Positions 36,732-51,400 are shown, numbered from the stretch's first letter. The stretch: 64,000 nt of DNA from Hydractinia symbiolongicarpus (GCF_029227915.1 NC_079879.1:31750501-31814500); one strand, 5' to 3'. A program made the numbers and translations. The notes: generated from the letters alone by a model not told the origin.

Positions 36732-37135
36732 TCAAATTATTTCTGCCCCACTAGAAAGAATGAGACTTGTAGTTTTCAAAAATGTTTTCATTTTTGATGA
36801 GACGCTTAATGAAAGAGGTTTAATCGCCGGCAAACGAAAACCAGCGATTTCCCCTAAATCCCGGGCTTGGCCCGTGTAGTCGAATGTATACAAAGAAAGT
36901 ACCCAGGGAGTAAACTCATTTCCCGAACGATTTTTTAAATTTTTTTTCACCACTAAAACGCATGAGACTTGTAGTTTTCAAAAATGTTTTCATTTTTGAT
37001 GATACGTTTAATGAAAGAGGTTTACTCGCCGGCAAACGAAAACCCGCGATTTCCTGTAAATCCCGGGCTTGGCCCGTATAGTCAAAAGTATACAAAAAAG
37101 TACCCAGGGAGTAAACTCATTTCCCGAACGATTTT

Positions 37136-38950
37136 TTAAAATATTTTTTCACCACTAAAACGCATGAGACTTGTAGTTTTCAAACTTGTTTTCATTTTTG
37201 ATGAGACGCTGAATAAAAGAAGTATAATCGCCGGCAAACGAAAAAACGCGATTTCCCGTAAATCCCGGGCTTGGCACGTATAGTTGAATGTATATAAAGA
37301 AAGTACCCATGAAGTAAACTGATTTGCCGAACGATTTTTCAAATTATTTCTGCCCCACTAGAACGAATGAAACTTGTAGTTTTTAAAAATGTTTTCATTT
37401 TTAATGAGACGCTTAATGAAAGAGGTTTAATCGCCGGCAAACGAAAACCCGCGATTTCCCGTAATTACCGGGCTTGTCACGTATAGTCGAATGTATACAA
37501 AGAAAGTACCCTGTGAGTAAACTCATTTCCAGAACGATTTTTTAAATTATCTTTTCACCACTAAATCGCATGAGACTTGTAGTTTTGAAAAATGTTTTCA
37601 TTTTTGATGAGACGCTGAATAAAAGAAGTTTAATCGCCGGCAAACGAAAACCTGCGATTTCCCGTAAATCCCAGACTCGGCCCGTATAGTCAAAAGTATA
37701 CAAAGAAAGTACCCAGGAAGTAAACTCATTTCCCGAACGATTTTTTAAATTATTATTTCACCACTAAAGCCCATGAGACTTGTAGTTTTTAAAAATGTTT
37801 TCATTTTTGATGAGACGCTGAATAAAAGAAGTTTAATCGCCGGCAAACGAGAACCCGCGATTTCCTGTAAATCCCGGGCTTGGCCCGTATAGTCAAAAGT
37901 ATACAAAAAAGTACCCAGGGAGTAAACTCATTTCCCGAACGATTTTTTAAATTATTTTTTCACCACTAAAACGCATGAGACTTGTAGTTTTCAAACTTGT
38001 TTTCATTTTTGATGAGACGCTGAATAAAAGAAGTATAATCGCCGGCAAACGAAAAAACGCGATTTCCCGTAAATCCCGGGCTTGGCACGTATAGTTGAAT
38101 GTATATAAAGAAAGTACCCATGAAGTAAACTGATTTGCCGAACGATTTTTCAAATTATTTCTGCCCCACTAGAACGAATGAAACTTGTAGTTTTTAAAAA
38201 TGTTTTCATTTTTAATGAGACGCTTAATGAAAGAGGTTTAATCGCCGGCAAACGAAAACCCGCGATTTCCCGTAATTACCGGGCTTGTCACGTATAGTCG
38301 AATGTATACAAAGAAAGTACCCTGTGAGTAAACTCATTTCCAGAACGATTTTTTAAATTATCTTTTCACCACTAAATCGCATGAGACTTGTAGTTTTGAA
38401 AAATGTTTTCATTTTTGATGAGACGCTGAATAAAAGAAGTTTAATCGCCGGCAAACGAAAACCTGCGATTTCCCGTAAATCCCAGACTCGGCCCGTATAG
38501 TCAAAATTATACAAAGAAAGTACCCAGGAAGTAAACTCATTTCCCGAACGATTTTTTAAATTATTATTTCACCACTAAAGCCCATGAGACTTGTAGTTTT
38601 TAAAAATGTTTTCATTTTTGATGAGACGCTGAATAAAAGAAGTTTAATCGCCGGCAAACGAAAACCCGCGACTTCCTGTAAATCCCGGGCTTGGCCCGTA
38701 TAGTCAAAAGTATACAAAAAAGTACCCAGGGAGTAAACTCATTTCCCGAACGATTTTTTAAATTATTTTTTCACCACTAAAACGCATGAGACTTGTAGTT
38801 TTCAAACTTGTTTTCATTTTTGATGAGACGCTGAATAAAAGAAGTATAATCGCCGGCAAACGAAAAAACGCGATTTCCCGTAAATCCCGGGCTTGGCACG
38901 TATAGTTGAATGTATATAAAGATAGTACCCATGAAGTAAACTGATTTCCA
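37136..38950. repeat. Four-monomer higher-order repeat (~811 bp)
   Basis: Units start at 37136 and 37947, and a third partial unit near 38758. They share AGTATAATCGCC, GATTTGCCGAACG joined to TTTCTGCCCCACTAG, GAATGAAACTTG and CGTAATTACCGGG. The third unit switches at about 38955 to the 65-bp duplication form. Confidence 0.85.
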
Positions 38951-41005
38951 GAACGATTTGGGCCGTATAGTCAAAAGTATACAAAGAAAGTACCCAGGGA
39001 GTAAACTCATTTCCCGAACGATTTTTTAAATTATTATTCCACCACTAAAGCCCATGAGACTTGTAGTTTTTAAAAATGTTTTTATTTTTGATGAGACGCT
39101 TAATGAAAGAGGTTTAATCGCCGGCAAACGAAAACCCGCAATTTCCCGCAAATCCCGGGCTTGGCCCGTATAGTCGAATGTATACAAAAAAAGTACCCTG
39201 TGAGTAAACTCATTTCCAGAAAGATTTTTTAAATTATTTTTTCACCACTAAAACGCATAAGGCTTGTAGTTTTCAAAAATGTTTTCATTTTTGATGAGAC
39301 GCTGAATAAAAGAAGTTTAATCGCCGGCAAACGAAAACCCGCGATTTCCCGTAAATCCCGGGCTTGGCCGTATAGTCAAAAGTATGCAAAGAAAGTACCC
39401 AGGGAGTAAACTCATTTCCCGAACGATTTTTAAATTATTTTTTCACTATTAAAACGCATGAGACTTGTAGTTTTTAAACTTGTTTTCATTTTTGATGAGA
39501 CGCTAAATAAAAGAAGTTTAATCGCCGGCAAACGAAAACCCGCGATTTCCCGTAAATCCCGGGCTTGGCCCGTATAGTTAAATGTATATAAAGAAAGTAC
39601 CCAAGGAGTAAACTGATTTCCCGAACGATTTTTTAAATTATTTCTGCCCCACTAGGACGAATGAGACTTGCAGTTTTTAAAAATGTTTTCATTTTTAATG
39701 AGACGCTTAATGAAAGAGGTTTAATCGCCGGCAAACGAAAACCCGCGATTTCCCGTAATTACCGGGCTTGTCACGTATAGTCGAATGTATACAAAGAAAG
39801 TACCCTGTGAGTAAACTCATTTCCAGAACAATTTTTTAAATTATCTTTTCACCACTAAATCGCATGAGACTTGTAGTTTTGAAAAATGTTTTCATTTTTG
39901 ATGAGACGCTGAATAAAAGAAGTTTAATCGCCGGCAAACGAAAACCTGCGATTTCCCGTAAATCCCAGACTCGGCCCGTATAGTCAAAAGTATACAAAGA
40001 AAGTACCCAGGGAGTAAACTCATTTCCCGAACGATTTTTTAAATTATTATTTCACCACTAAAGCCCATGAGACTTGTAGTTTTTAAAAATGTTTTCATTT
40101 TTGATGAGACGCTGAATAAAAGAAGTTTAATCGCCGGTAAACGAAAACCCGCGACTTCCCGTAACTCCCGAAATCGGCCCGTATAGTCAAAAGTATACGA
40201 AGAAAGTACCCAGGGAGTAAACTGATTTCTCGAACAATTTTTTAAATTATTTCTTCACCACTAAAACGCATAAGACTTGTAGTTTTCAAAAATGTTTTCA
40301 TTTTTGATGAGACGCTAAATAAAAGAAGTTTAATCGCTGGCAAACGAAAACCCGCGATTTCCCGTAAATCCTGGGCTTGGCCCGTATAGTCAAAAGTATA
40401 CAAAGAAAGTACCCAGGGTGTAAACTCATTTCCCGAACGATTTTTTAAATTATTATTTCACCACTAAAACGCATGAGACTTGTAGTTTTCAAAAATGTTT
40501 TCATTTTTGATAAGACGCTGAATAAAAGAAGTTTAATCGCCGGCAAACGAAAACCTGCGATTTTCCGTAAATCCCGGGCTTGGCCCGTATAGTCAAAAGT
40601 ATACAAAGAAAAGACCCAGGGAGTAAACTCATTTCCCGAACGACTTTTTAAATTATTTTTTCACCACTAAAACGCATGAGACTTGTAGTTTTCAAAAATG
40701 TTTTCATTTTTGATGAGACGCTTAATGAAAGAGGTTTAATCGCCGGAAAACGAAAACTAGCGATTTCCCCAAAATCCCGGGCTTGGCCCGTATAGTCTAA
40801 TGTATACAAAGAGAGTACCCTGTGAGTTAACTCATTTCCAGAACGGTTTTTTAAATTATTTTTTCACCACTAAGACGCATAGGACTTGTAGTTTTTAAAA
40901 ATGTTTTCATTTTTGATGAGACGCTGAATAAAAGAAGTTTAATCGCCGGCAAACGAAAACCCGCGATTTCCCGTAAATCCCGGGCTTGGCCGTATAGTCA
41001 AAAGT
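38950..41005. repeat. Irregular, more diverged satellite segment
   Basis: About ten monomers with many private changes (GGCCGTATAG with a C missing, AAAGACCCAGG, GATAAGACGC, GAGAGTACC) and no clear higher-order period. It separates the left and right HOR territories. Confidence 0.65.
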
Positions 41006-42323
41006 ATACAAAGAAAATATCCAGGGAGTAAACTCATTTCCCGAACGATTTTTTAAATTATTTTTTCACCACTAAAACGCATGAGAGTTGTAGTTTTCAA
41101 ACTTGTTTTTATTTTTGATGAGACGCTGAATAAAAGAAGTTTAATCGCCGGCAAACGAAAACCCGCGATTTCCCGTAAATCCCGGGCTTGGCCCGTATAG
41201 TTGAATGTATATAAAGAAAGTACCCAAGGAGTATACTGATTTCCTGAACGATTTTTCAAATTATTTCTGCCCCACTAGAACGAATGAGACTTGTAGTTTT
41301 TAAAAATGTTTTCATTTTTAATGAGACGCTTAATAAAAGAGGTTTAATCGCCGGCAAACGAAAACCCGCGATTTCCCGTAAATCCCGGGCTTGTCCCGCA
41401 TAGTCCAATGTATACAAAGAAAGTACCCTGTGAGTAAACTCATTTCCAGAACGATTTTTTAAATTATCTTTTCACCACTAAATCGCATGAGACTTGTAGT
41501 TTTCAAAAATGTTTTCATTTTTGATGAGACGCTGAATAAAAGAAGTTTAATCGCCGGCAAACGAAAACCTGCGATTTCCCGTAAATCCCAGACTCGGCCC
41601 GTATAGTCAAAAGTATACAAAGAAAGTACCCAGGGAGTAAACTCATTTCCCAAACATTTCCCAAATACAAAGAAAATATCCAGGGAGTAAACTCATTTCC
41701 CGAACGATTTTTTAAATTATTTTTTCACCACTAAAACGCATGAGAGTTGTAGTTTTCAAACTTGTTTTTATTTTTGATGAGACGCTGAATAAAAGAAGTT
41801 TAATCGCCGGCAAACGAAAACCCGCGATTTCCCGTAAATCCCGGGCTTGGCCCGTATAGTTGAATGTATATAAAGAAAGTACCCAAGGAGTATACTGATT
41901 TCCTGAACGATTTTTCAAATTATTTCTGCCCCACTAGAACGAATGAGACTTGTAGTTTTTAAAAATGTTTTCATTTTTAATGAGACGCTTAATGAAAGAG
42001 GTTTAATCGCCGGCAAACGAAAACCCGCGATTTCCCGTAAATCCCGGGCTTGTCCCGCATAGTCCAATGTATACAAAGAAAGTACCCTGTGAGTAAACTC
42101 ATTTCCAGAACGATTTTTTAAATTATCTTTTCACCACTAAATCGCATGAGACTTGTAGTTTTCAAAAATGTTTTCATTTTTGATGAGACGCTGAATAAAA
42201 GAAGTTTAATCGCCGGCAAACGAAAACCTGCGATTTCCCGTAAATCCCAGACTCGGCCCGTATAGTCAAAAGTATACAAAGAAAGTACCCAGGGAGTAAA
42301 CTCATTTCCCAAACGATTTTTTA
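41006..42323. repeat. 659-bp out-of-register tandem duplication
   Basis: 41006-41664 and 41665-42323 are near-identical (both have GAGAGTTGTAG, TTCAAACTTGTTTTTATTTT, GTATACTGATTTCCTG and CTTGTCCCGCATAG). 659 is three monomers plus about 50 bp, so the join is out of phase. The junction reads ATTTCCCAAAC then ATTTCCCAAATAC, a short direct repeat at 41646-41666. Confidence 0.9.
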
Positions 42324-42534
42324 AATTATTATTTCACCACTAAAGCCCATGAGACTTGTAGTTTTTAAAAATCTTTTCATTTTTGATGAGACGCTGAATA
42401 AAAGAAGTTTAATCGCCGGCAAACGAAAACCCGCGACTTCCCGTAACTCCCGGACTCGGCCCGTATAGTCCAAAGTATACGAAGAAAGTACCCAGGGAGT
42501 AAACTCATTTCCCGAACAATTTTTTAAAATATTT

Positions 42535-45500
42535 CTTCACCACTAAAACGCATAAGACTTGTAGTTTTCAAAAATGTTTTCATTTTTGATGAGACGCTAA
42601 ATAAAAGAAGTTTAATCGCTGGCAAACGAAAACCCGCGATTTCCCGTAAGTCCCGGGCTTGGCCCGTATAGTCAAAAGTATACAAAGAAAGTACCCAGGG
42701 AGTAAACTCATTTCCGGAACGATTCTTTAAATTATTTTTTCACCACCAAAACGCATGAGACTTGTAGTCTTCAAACTTGTTTTCATTTTTGATGAGACGC
42801 TGAATAAAAGAAGTTTAATCGCCGGCAAAGACAAACCTGCGATTTCCCGTAAATCCTGGACTCGGCCTGTAAAGTCAAAAGTATACAAAGAAAGTACCCA
42901 GGGTGTAAACTCATTTCCCGAACGATTTTTTAAATTATTATTTCACCACTAAATCGCATGAGACTTGTAGTTTTCAAAAATGTTTTCATTTTTGATGAGA
43001 CGCTGAATAAAAGAAGTTTAATCGCCGGCAAACAAAAACCCGCGATTTCCCGTAAATCGCGGGCTTGGCCCGTATAGTCGAATGTATACAAAGAAAGTAC
43101 CCTGTGAGTAAACTCATTTCCAGAATGGATTTTTAAATTTTTTTTTCACCACTAAAACGCATGAGACTTGTAGTTTTTAAAAATGTTTTCATTTTTGATG
43201 AGACGCTGTATAAAAGAAGTTTAATCGCCGGCAAACGAAAACCCGCGACTTCCCGTAAATCCAGGACTCGGCCCGTATAGTCGAATGTATACAAAAAAGT
43301 ACCCAGGGAGTAAACTCATTTCCCGAACGATTTTTTAAATTATTTTTTCACCACTAAAACGCATGAGACTTGTATTTTTTAAACTTGTTTTTATTTTTGA
43401 TGAGACGCTGAATAAAAGAAGTTTAATCGCCGGCAAACGAAAAAACGCGATTTCCCGTAAATCCCGGGCTTGGCCCGTGTAGTCGAATGTATACAAAGAA
43501 AGTACCCAGGGAGTAAACTAGTTTCCCGAATGATTTTTTAAATTTCTTTTTCACCACTAAAACGCATGAGACTTGTAGTTTTCAAAAATGTTTTCATTTT
43601 TGATGAGACTCTTAATGAAAGAGATTTAATCGCCGGCAAACGAAAACCCGCGATTTCCCGTAAATCCCGGGCTTGGCCCGTATAGTCGAATGTATACAAA
43701 GAAAGTACCCTGTGAGTAAACTCATTTTCAGAACGGATTTTTAAATTATTTTTTCACCACTAAAGCCCATGAGACTTGTAGTTTTTAAAAATGTTTTCAT
43801 TTTTGATGAGACGCTGTATAAAAGAAGTTTAATTGCCGGCAAACGAAAACCCGCGACTTCCCGTAAATCCTGGGCTCGGCCAGTATAGTGGAATGTATAC
43901 AAAAAAGTACCCAGGGAGTAAACTCATTTCCCGAACGATTTTTTAAATTATTTTTTCACCACTAAAACTCATGAGACTTGTAGTTTTCAAACTTGTTTTC
44001 ATTTTTGATGAGACGCTGAATAAAAGAAGTTTAATCGCCGGCAATCGAAAAAACGCGATTTCCCGTAAATCCCAGGCTTGGCCCGTGTAGTCGAATGTAT
44101 ACAAAGAAAGTACCCAGGGAGTAAACTCATTTCCCGAATGATTTTTTAAATTTCTTTTTCACCACTAAAACGCATGAGACTTGTAGTTTTCAAAAATGTT
44201 TTCATTTTTGATGAAACTCTTAATGAAAGAGGTTTAATTGCCGGCAAACGAAAACCCGCGATTTCCCGTAAATCCCGGGCTTGACCCGTATAGTCGAATG
44301 TATACAAAGAAAGTACCCTGTGAGTAAACTCATTTCCAGAACAGTTTTTTAAATTATTTTTTCACCACTAAAACGCATAGGACTTGTAGTTTTCAAAAAT
44401 GTTTTCATTTTTGATGAGACGCTGAATAAAAGAAGTTTAATCGCCGGCAAACGAAAACCCGCGATTTCCCGTAAATCCCGGGCTTGGCCCGTATAGTCAA
44501 AAGTATACAAAGAAAATATCCAGGGAGTAAACTCATTTCCCGAACGATTTTTTAAATTATTTCTTCACAACTAAAACGCATAAGACTTGTAGTTTTCAAA
44601 AATGTTTTCATTTTTGATGACACGCTTAATATAAGAAGTTTAATCGCTGGCAAACGAAACCCCGCGATTTCCCGTAAATCCCGGGTTTGGCCCGTATAGT
44701 CAAAAGTATACAAAGAAAGTACCCAGGGAGTAAACTCATTTCCAGAACGATTCTTTAAATTATTTTTTCACCACTAAAACGCATGAGACTTGTAGTCTTC
44801 AAACTTGTTTTCATTTTTGATGAAACGCTGAATAAAAGAAGTTTAATCGCCGGCAAAGGAAAACCTGCGATTTCCCGTAAATCCCGGACTCGGCCTGTAA
44901 AGTCAAAAGTATACAAAGAAAGTACCTAGGGTGTAAAATCATTTCCCGAACGATTTTTTAAATTATTATTTCACCACTAAAACGCATGAGACTTGTAGTT
45001 TTCAAAAATGTTTTCATTTTTGATGAGACGCTGAATAAAAGAAGTTTAATCGCCGGCAAACGATAAAACGCGATTTCCCGTAAATCCCAGGCTTGGCCCG
45101 TGTAGTCGAATGTATACAAAGAAAGTACCCAGGGAGTAAACTCATTTCCCGAATGATTTTTTAAATTTCTTTTTCACCACTAAAACGCATGAGACTTGTA
45201 GTTTTCAAAAATGTTTTCATTTTTGATGAGACTCTTAATGAAAGAGGTTTAATTGCCGGCAAACGAAAACCCACGATTTCCCGTAAATCCCGGGCTTGAC
45301 CCGTATAGTCGAATGTATACAAAGAAAGTACCCTGTGAGTAAACTCATTTCCAGAACAGTTTTTTAAATTATTTTTTCACCACTAAAACGCATAGGACTT
45401 GTAGTTTTCAAAAATGTTTTCATTTTTGATGAGACGCTGAATAAAAGAAGTTTAATCGCCGGCAAACGAAAACCCGCGATTTCCCGTAAATCCCGGGCTT

Positions 45501-48420
45501 GGCCCGTATAGTCAAAAGTATACAAAGAAAGTACCCAGGGAGTAAACTCATTTCCAGAACGGTTTTTTAAATTATTTTTTCACCACTAAAACGCATAGGA
45601 CTTGTAGTTTTCAAAAATGTTTTCATTTTTGATGAGACGCTGAATAAAAGAAGTTTAATCGCCGGCAAACGAAAACCCGCGATTTCCCGTAAATCTCGGG
45701 CTTGGCCCGTATAGACAAAAGTATACAAAGAAAATATCCAGGGAGTAAACTCATTTCCCGAACGATTTTTTAAATTATTTCTTCACCACTAAAACGCAAA
45801 AGACTTGTAGTTTTCAAAAATGTTTTCATTTTTGATGAGACGCTTAATATAAGAAGTTTAATCGCTGGCAAACGAAAACCCGCGATTTCCCGTAAATCCC
45901 GGGTTTTGCCCGTATAGTCAAAAGTATACAAAGAAAGTACCCAGGGAGTAAACTCATTTCCAGAACGATTCTTTAAGTTATTTTTTCACCACTAAAACGC
46001 ATGAGACTTGTAGTCTTCAAACTTGTTTTCATTTTTGATGAAACGCTGAATAAAAGAAGTTTAATCGCCGGCAAAGGAAAACCTGCGATTTCCCGTAAAT
46101 CCTGGACTCGGCCTGTAAAGTCAAAAGTATAGAAAGAAAGTACCTAGGGTGTAAACTCATTTCCCGAACGATTTTTTAAATTATTATTTCACCACTAAAA
46201 CGCATGAGACTTGTAGTTTTCAAAAATGTTTTCATTTTTGATGAGACGCTGAATAAAAGAAGTTTAATCGCCGGCATTCCAAAACCCGCGATTTCCCGTA
46301 AATCGCGGGCTTGGCCCGTATAGTCGAATGTATACAAAGAAAGTACCCTGTGAGTAAACTCATTTCCAGAACGGATTTTTAAATTATTTTTTCACCACTA
46401 AAGCCCATGAGACTTGTAGTTTTTAAAAATGTTTTCATTTTTGATGAGACGCTGTATAAAAGAAGTTTAATCGCCGGCAAACGAAAACCCGCGACTTCCC
46501 GTAAATCCCGGGCTCGGCCAGTATAGTGGAATGTATACAAAAAAAGTACCCAGGGAGTAAACTCATTTCCCGAACGATTTTTTAAATTATTTTTTCACCA
46601 CTAAAACGCATGAGACTTGTAGTTTTCAAACTTGTTTTCATTTTTGATGAGACGCTGAATAAAAGAAGTTTAATCGCCGGCAAACGAAAAAACGCGATTT
46701 CCCGTAAATCCCAGGCTTGGCCCGTGTAGTCGAATGTATACAAAGAAAGTACCCAGGGAGTAAACTCATTTCCCGAATGATTTTTTAAATTTCTTTTTCA
46801 CCACTAAAACGCATGAGACTTGTAGTTTTTAAAAATGTTTTCATTTTTGATGAGACTCTTAATGAAAGAGGTTTAATCGCCGGCAAACGAAAACCCGCGA
46901 TTTCCCGTAAATCCCGGGCTTGACCCGTATAGTCGAATGTATACAAAGAAAGTACCCTGTGAGTAAACTCATTTCCAGAACGGTTTTTTAAATTATTTTT
47001 TCATCACCAAAACGCATAGGACTTGTAGTTTTTAAAAATGTTTTCATTTTTGATGAGACGCTGAATAAAAGAAGTTTAATCGCCGGCAAACGAAAACCCG
47101 CGATTTCCCGTAAATCCCGGGCTTGGCCCGTATAGTCAAAAGTATACAAAGAAAGTACCCAGGGAGTAAACTCATTTCCAGAACGGTTTTTTAAATTATT
47201 TTTTCACCACTAAAACGCATAGGACTTGTAGTTTTCAAAAATGTTTTCATTTTTGATGAGACGCTGAATAAAAGAAGTTTAATCGCCGGCAAACGAAAAC
47301 CCGCGATTTCCCGTAAATCCCGGGCTTGGCCCGTATAGTCAAAAGTATACAAAGAAAATATCCAGGGAGTAAACTCATTTCCCGAACGATTTTTTAAATT
47401 ATTTTTTCACCACTAAAACGCATAAGACTTGTAGTTTTCAAAAATGTTTTCATTTTTGATGAGACGCTAAATAAAAGAAGTTTAATCGCTGGCAAACGAA
47501 AACCCGCGATTTCCCGTAAATCCCGGGCTTGGCCCGTATAGTCAAAAGTATACAAAGAAAGTATCCAGGGAGTAAACTCATTTCCAGAACGATTCTTTAA
47601 ATTATTTTTTCACCACTAAAACGCATGAGACTTGTAGTCTTCAAACTTGTTTTCATTTTTGATGAAACGCTGAATAAAAGAAGTTTAATCGCCGGCAAAG
47701 GAAAACCTGCGATTTCCTGTAAATCCCGGACTCGGCCTGTAAAGTCAAAAGTATACAAAGAAAGTACCCAAGGTGTAAACTCATTTCCCGAACGATTTTC
47801 TAAATTATTATTTCACCACTAAAACGCATGAGACTTGTAGTTTTCAAAAATGTTTTCATTTTTGATGAGACGCTGAATAAAAGAAGTTTAATCGCCGGCA
47901 AACGAAAACCCGCGATTTCCCGTAAATCGCTGGCTTGGCCCGTATAGTCGAATGTATACAAAGAAAGTACCCTGTGAGTAAACTCATTTCCAGAACGGAT
48001 TTTTAAATTATTTTTTCACCACTAAAGCCCATGAGACTTGTAGTTTTTAAAAATGTTTTCATTTTTGATGAGACGCTGTATAAAAGAAGTTTAATCGCCG
48101 GCAAACGAAAACCCGCGACTTCCCGTAAATCCCGGACTCGGCCCGTATAGTCGAATGTAAACAAAAAAAGTACCCAGGGAGTAAACTCATTTCCCGAACG
48201 ATTTTTTAAATTATTTTTTCACCACTAAAACGCATGAGACTTGTAGTTTTCAAAAATGTTTTCATTTTTGATGAGACGCTAAATAAAAGAAGTTTAATCG
48301 CTGGCAAACGAAAACCCGCGATTTCCCGTAAATACCGGGCTTGGCCCGTATAGTCAAAAGTATACAAAGAAAATATCCAGGGAGTAAACTCATTTCCCGA
48401 ACGATTTTTTAAATTATTTT
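42535..48420. repeat. 29-monomer (~5,886-bp) duplication, copy 1
   Basis: Aligns with 48421-54306 at a constant offset of 5,885-5,886 bp (for example 42755 with 48640 and 47625 with 53511). All private variants recur in order: CGTAAGTCCCGGG, GGCAAAGACAAACC, GAATGGATTTTTAAATT, AACTAGTTTCCCG, GAGATTTAATCG, CCAGTATAGTGG, CGGCATTCCAAAACC. Differences seen on reading are few, for example 44211 AAACTC versus GAGACTC and 46134 TAGAAAG versus TACAAAG. Confidence 0.9.
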
Positions 48421-51400
48421 TTCACCACTAAATCGCATAAGACTTGTAGTTTTCAAAAATGTTTTCATTTTTGATGAGACGCTAAATAAAAGAAGTTTAA
48501 TCGCTGGCAAACGAAAACCCGCGATTTCCCGTAAGTCCCGGGCTTGGCCCGTATAGTCAAAAGTATACAAAGAAAGTACCCAGGGAGTAAACTCATTTCC
48601 GGAACGATTCTTTAAATTATTTTTTCACCACCAAAACGCATGAGACTTGTAGTCTTCAAACTTGTTTTCATTTTTGATGAGACGCTGAATAAAAGAAGTT
48701 TAATCGCCGGCAAAGACAAACCTGCGATTTCCCGTAAATCCTGGACTCGGCCTGTAAAGTCAAAAGTATACAAAGAAAGTACCCAGGGTGTAAACTCATT
48801 TCCCGAACGATTTTTTAAATTATTATTTCACCACTAAATCGCATGAGACTTGTAGTTTTCAAAAATGTTTTCACTTTTGATGAGACGCTGAATAAAAGAA
48901 GTTTAATCGCCGGCAAACAAAAACCCGCGATTTCCCGTAAATCGCGGGCTTGGCCCGTATAGTCGAATGTATACAAAGAAAGTACCCTGTGAGTAAACTC
49001 ATTTCCAGAATGGATTTTTAAATTTTTTTTTCACCACTAAAACGCATGAGACTTGTAGTTTTTAAAAATGTTTTCATTTTTGATGAGACGCTGTATAAAA
49101 GAAGTTTAATCGCCGGCAAACGAAAACCCGCGACTTCCCGTAAATCCCGAACTCGGCCCGTATAGTCGAATGTATACAAAAAAGTACCCAGGGAGTAAAC
49201 CCATTTCCCGAACGATTTTTTAAATTATTTTTTCACCACTAAAACGCATGAGACTTGTATTTTTTAAACTTGTTTTTATTTTTGATGAGACGCTGAATAA
49301 AAGAAGTTTAATCGCCGGCAAACGAAAAAACGCGATTTCCCGTAAATCCCGGGCTTGGCCCGTGTAGTCGAATGTATACAAAGAAAGTACCCAGGGAGTA
49401 AACTAGTTTCCCGAATGATTTTTTAAATTTCTTTTTCACCACTAAAACGCATGAGACTTGTAGTTTTCAAAAATGTTTTCATTTTTGATGAGACTCTTAA
49501 TGAAAGAGATTTAATCGCCGGCAAACGAAAACCCGCGATTTCCCGTAAATCCCGGGCTTGGCCCGTATAGTCGAATGTATACAAAGAAAGTACCCTGTGA
49601 GTAAACTCATTTTCAGAACGGATTTTTAAATTATTTTTTCACCACTAAAGCCCATGAGACTTGTAGTTTTTAAAAATGTTTTCATTTTTGATGAGACGCT
49701 GTATAAAAGAAGTTTAATTGCCGGCAAACGAAAACCCGCGACTTCCCGTAAATCCTGGGCTCGGCCAGTATAGTGGAATGTATACAAAAAAGTACCCAGG
49801 GAGTAAACTCATTTCCCGAACGATTTTTTAAATTATTTTTTCACCACTAAAACTCATGAGACTTGTAGTTTTCAAACTTGTTTTCATTTTTGATGAGACG
49901 CTGAATAAAAGAAGTTTAATCGCCGGCAATCGAAAAAACGCGATTTCCCGTAAATCCCAGGCTTGGCCCGTGTAGTCGAATGTATACAAAGAAAGTACCC
50001 AGGGAGTAAACTCATTTCCCGAATGATTTTTTAAATTTCTTTTTCACCACTAAAACGCATGAGACTTGTAGTTTTCAAAAATGTTTTCATTTTTGATGAG
50101 ACTCTTAATGAAAGAGGTTTAATTGCCGGCAAACGAAAACCCGCGATTTCCCGTAAATCCCGGGCTTGACCCGTATAGTCGAATGTATACAAAGAAAGTA
50201 CCCTGTGAGTAAACTCATTTCCAGAACAGTTTTTTAAATTATTTTTTCACCACTAAAACGCATAGGACTTGTAGTTTTCAAAAATGTTTTCATTTTTGAT
50301 GAGACGCTGAATAAAAGAAGTTTAATCGCCGGCAAACGAAAACCCGCGATTTCCCGTAAATCCCGGGCTTGGCCCGTATAGTCAAAAGTATACAAAGAAA
50401 ATATCCAGGGAGTAAACTCATTTCCCGAACGATTTTTTAAATTATTTCTTCACAACTAAAACGCATAAGACTTGTAGTTTTCAAAAATGTTTTCATTTTT
50501 GATGAGACGCTTAATATAAGAAGTTTAATCGCTGGCAAACGAAACCCCGCGATTTCCCGTAAATCCCGGGTTTGGCCCGTATAGTCAAAAGTATACAAAG
50601 AAAGTACCCAGGGAGTAAACTCATTTCCAGAACGATTCTTTAAATTATTTTTTCACCACTAAAACGCATGAGACTTGTAGTCTTCAAACTTGTTTTCATT
50701 TTTGATGAAACGCTGAATAAAAGAAGTTTAATCGCCGGCAAAGGAAAACCTGCGATTTCCCGTAAATCCCGGACTCGGCCTGTAAAGTCAAAAGTATACA
50801 AAGAAAGTACCTAGGGTGTAAACTCATTTCCCGAACGATTTTTTAAATTATTATTTCACCACTAAAACGCATGAGACTTGTAGTTTTCAAAAATGTTTTC
50901 ATTTTTGATGAGACGCTGAATAAAAGAAGTTTAATCGCCGGCAAACGATAAAACGCGATTTCCCGTAAATCCCAGGCTTGGCCCGTGTAGTCGAATGTAT
51001 ACAAAGAAAGTACCCAGGGAGTAAACTCATTTCCCGAATGATTTTTTAAATTTCTTTTTCACCACTAAAACGCATGAGACTTGTAGTTTTCAAAAATGTT
51101 TTCATTTTTGATGAGACTCTTAATGAAAGAGGTTTAATTGCCGGCAAACGAAAACCCACGATTTCCCGTAAATCCCGGGCTTGACCCGTATAGTCGAATG
51201 TATACAAAGAAAGTACCCTGTGAGTAAACTCATTTCCAGAACAGTTTTTTAAATTATTTTTTCACCACTAAAACGCATAGGACTTGTAGTTTTCAAAAAT
51301 GTTTTCATTTTTGATGAGACGCTGAATAAAAGAAGTTTAATCGCCGGCAAACGAAAACCCGCGATTTCCCGTAAATCCCGGGCTTGGCCCGTATAGTCAA

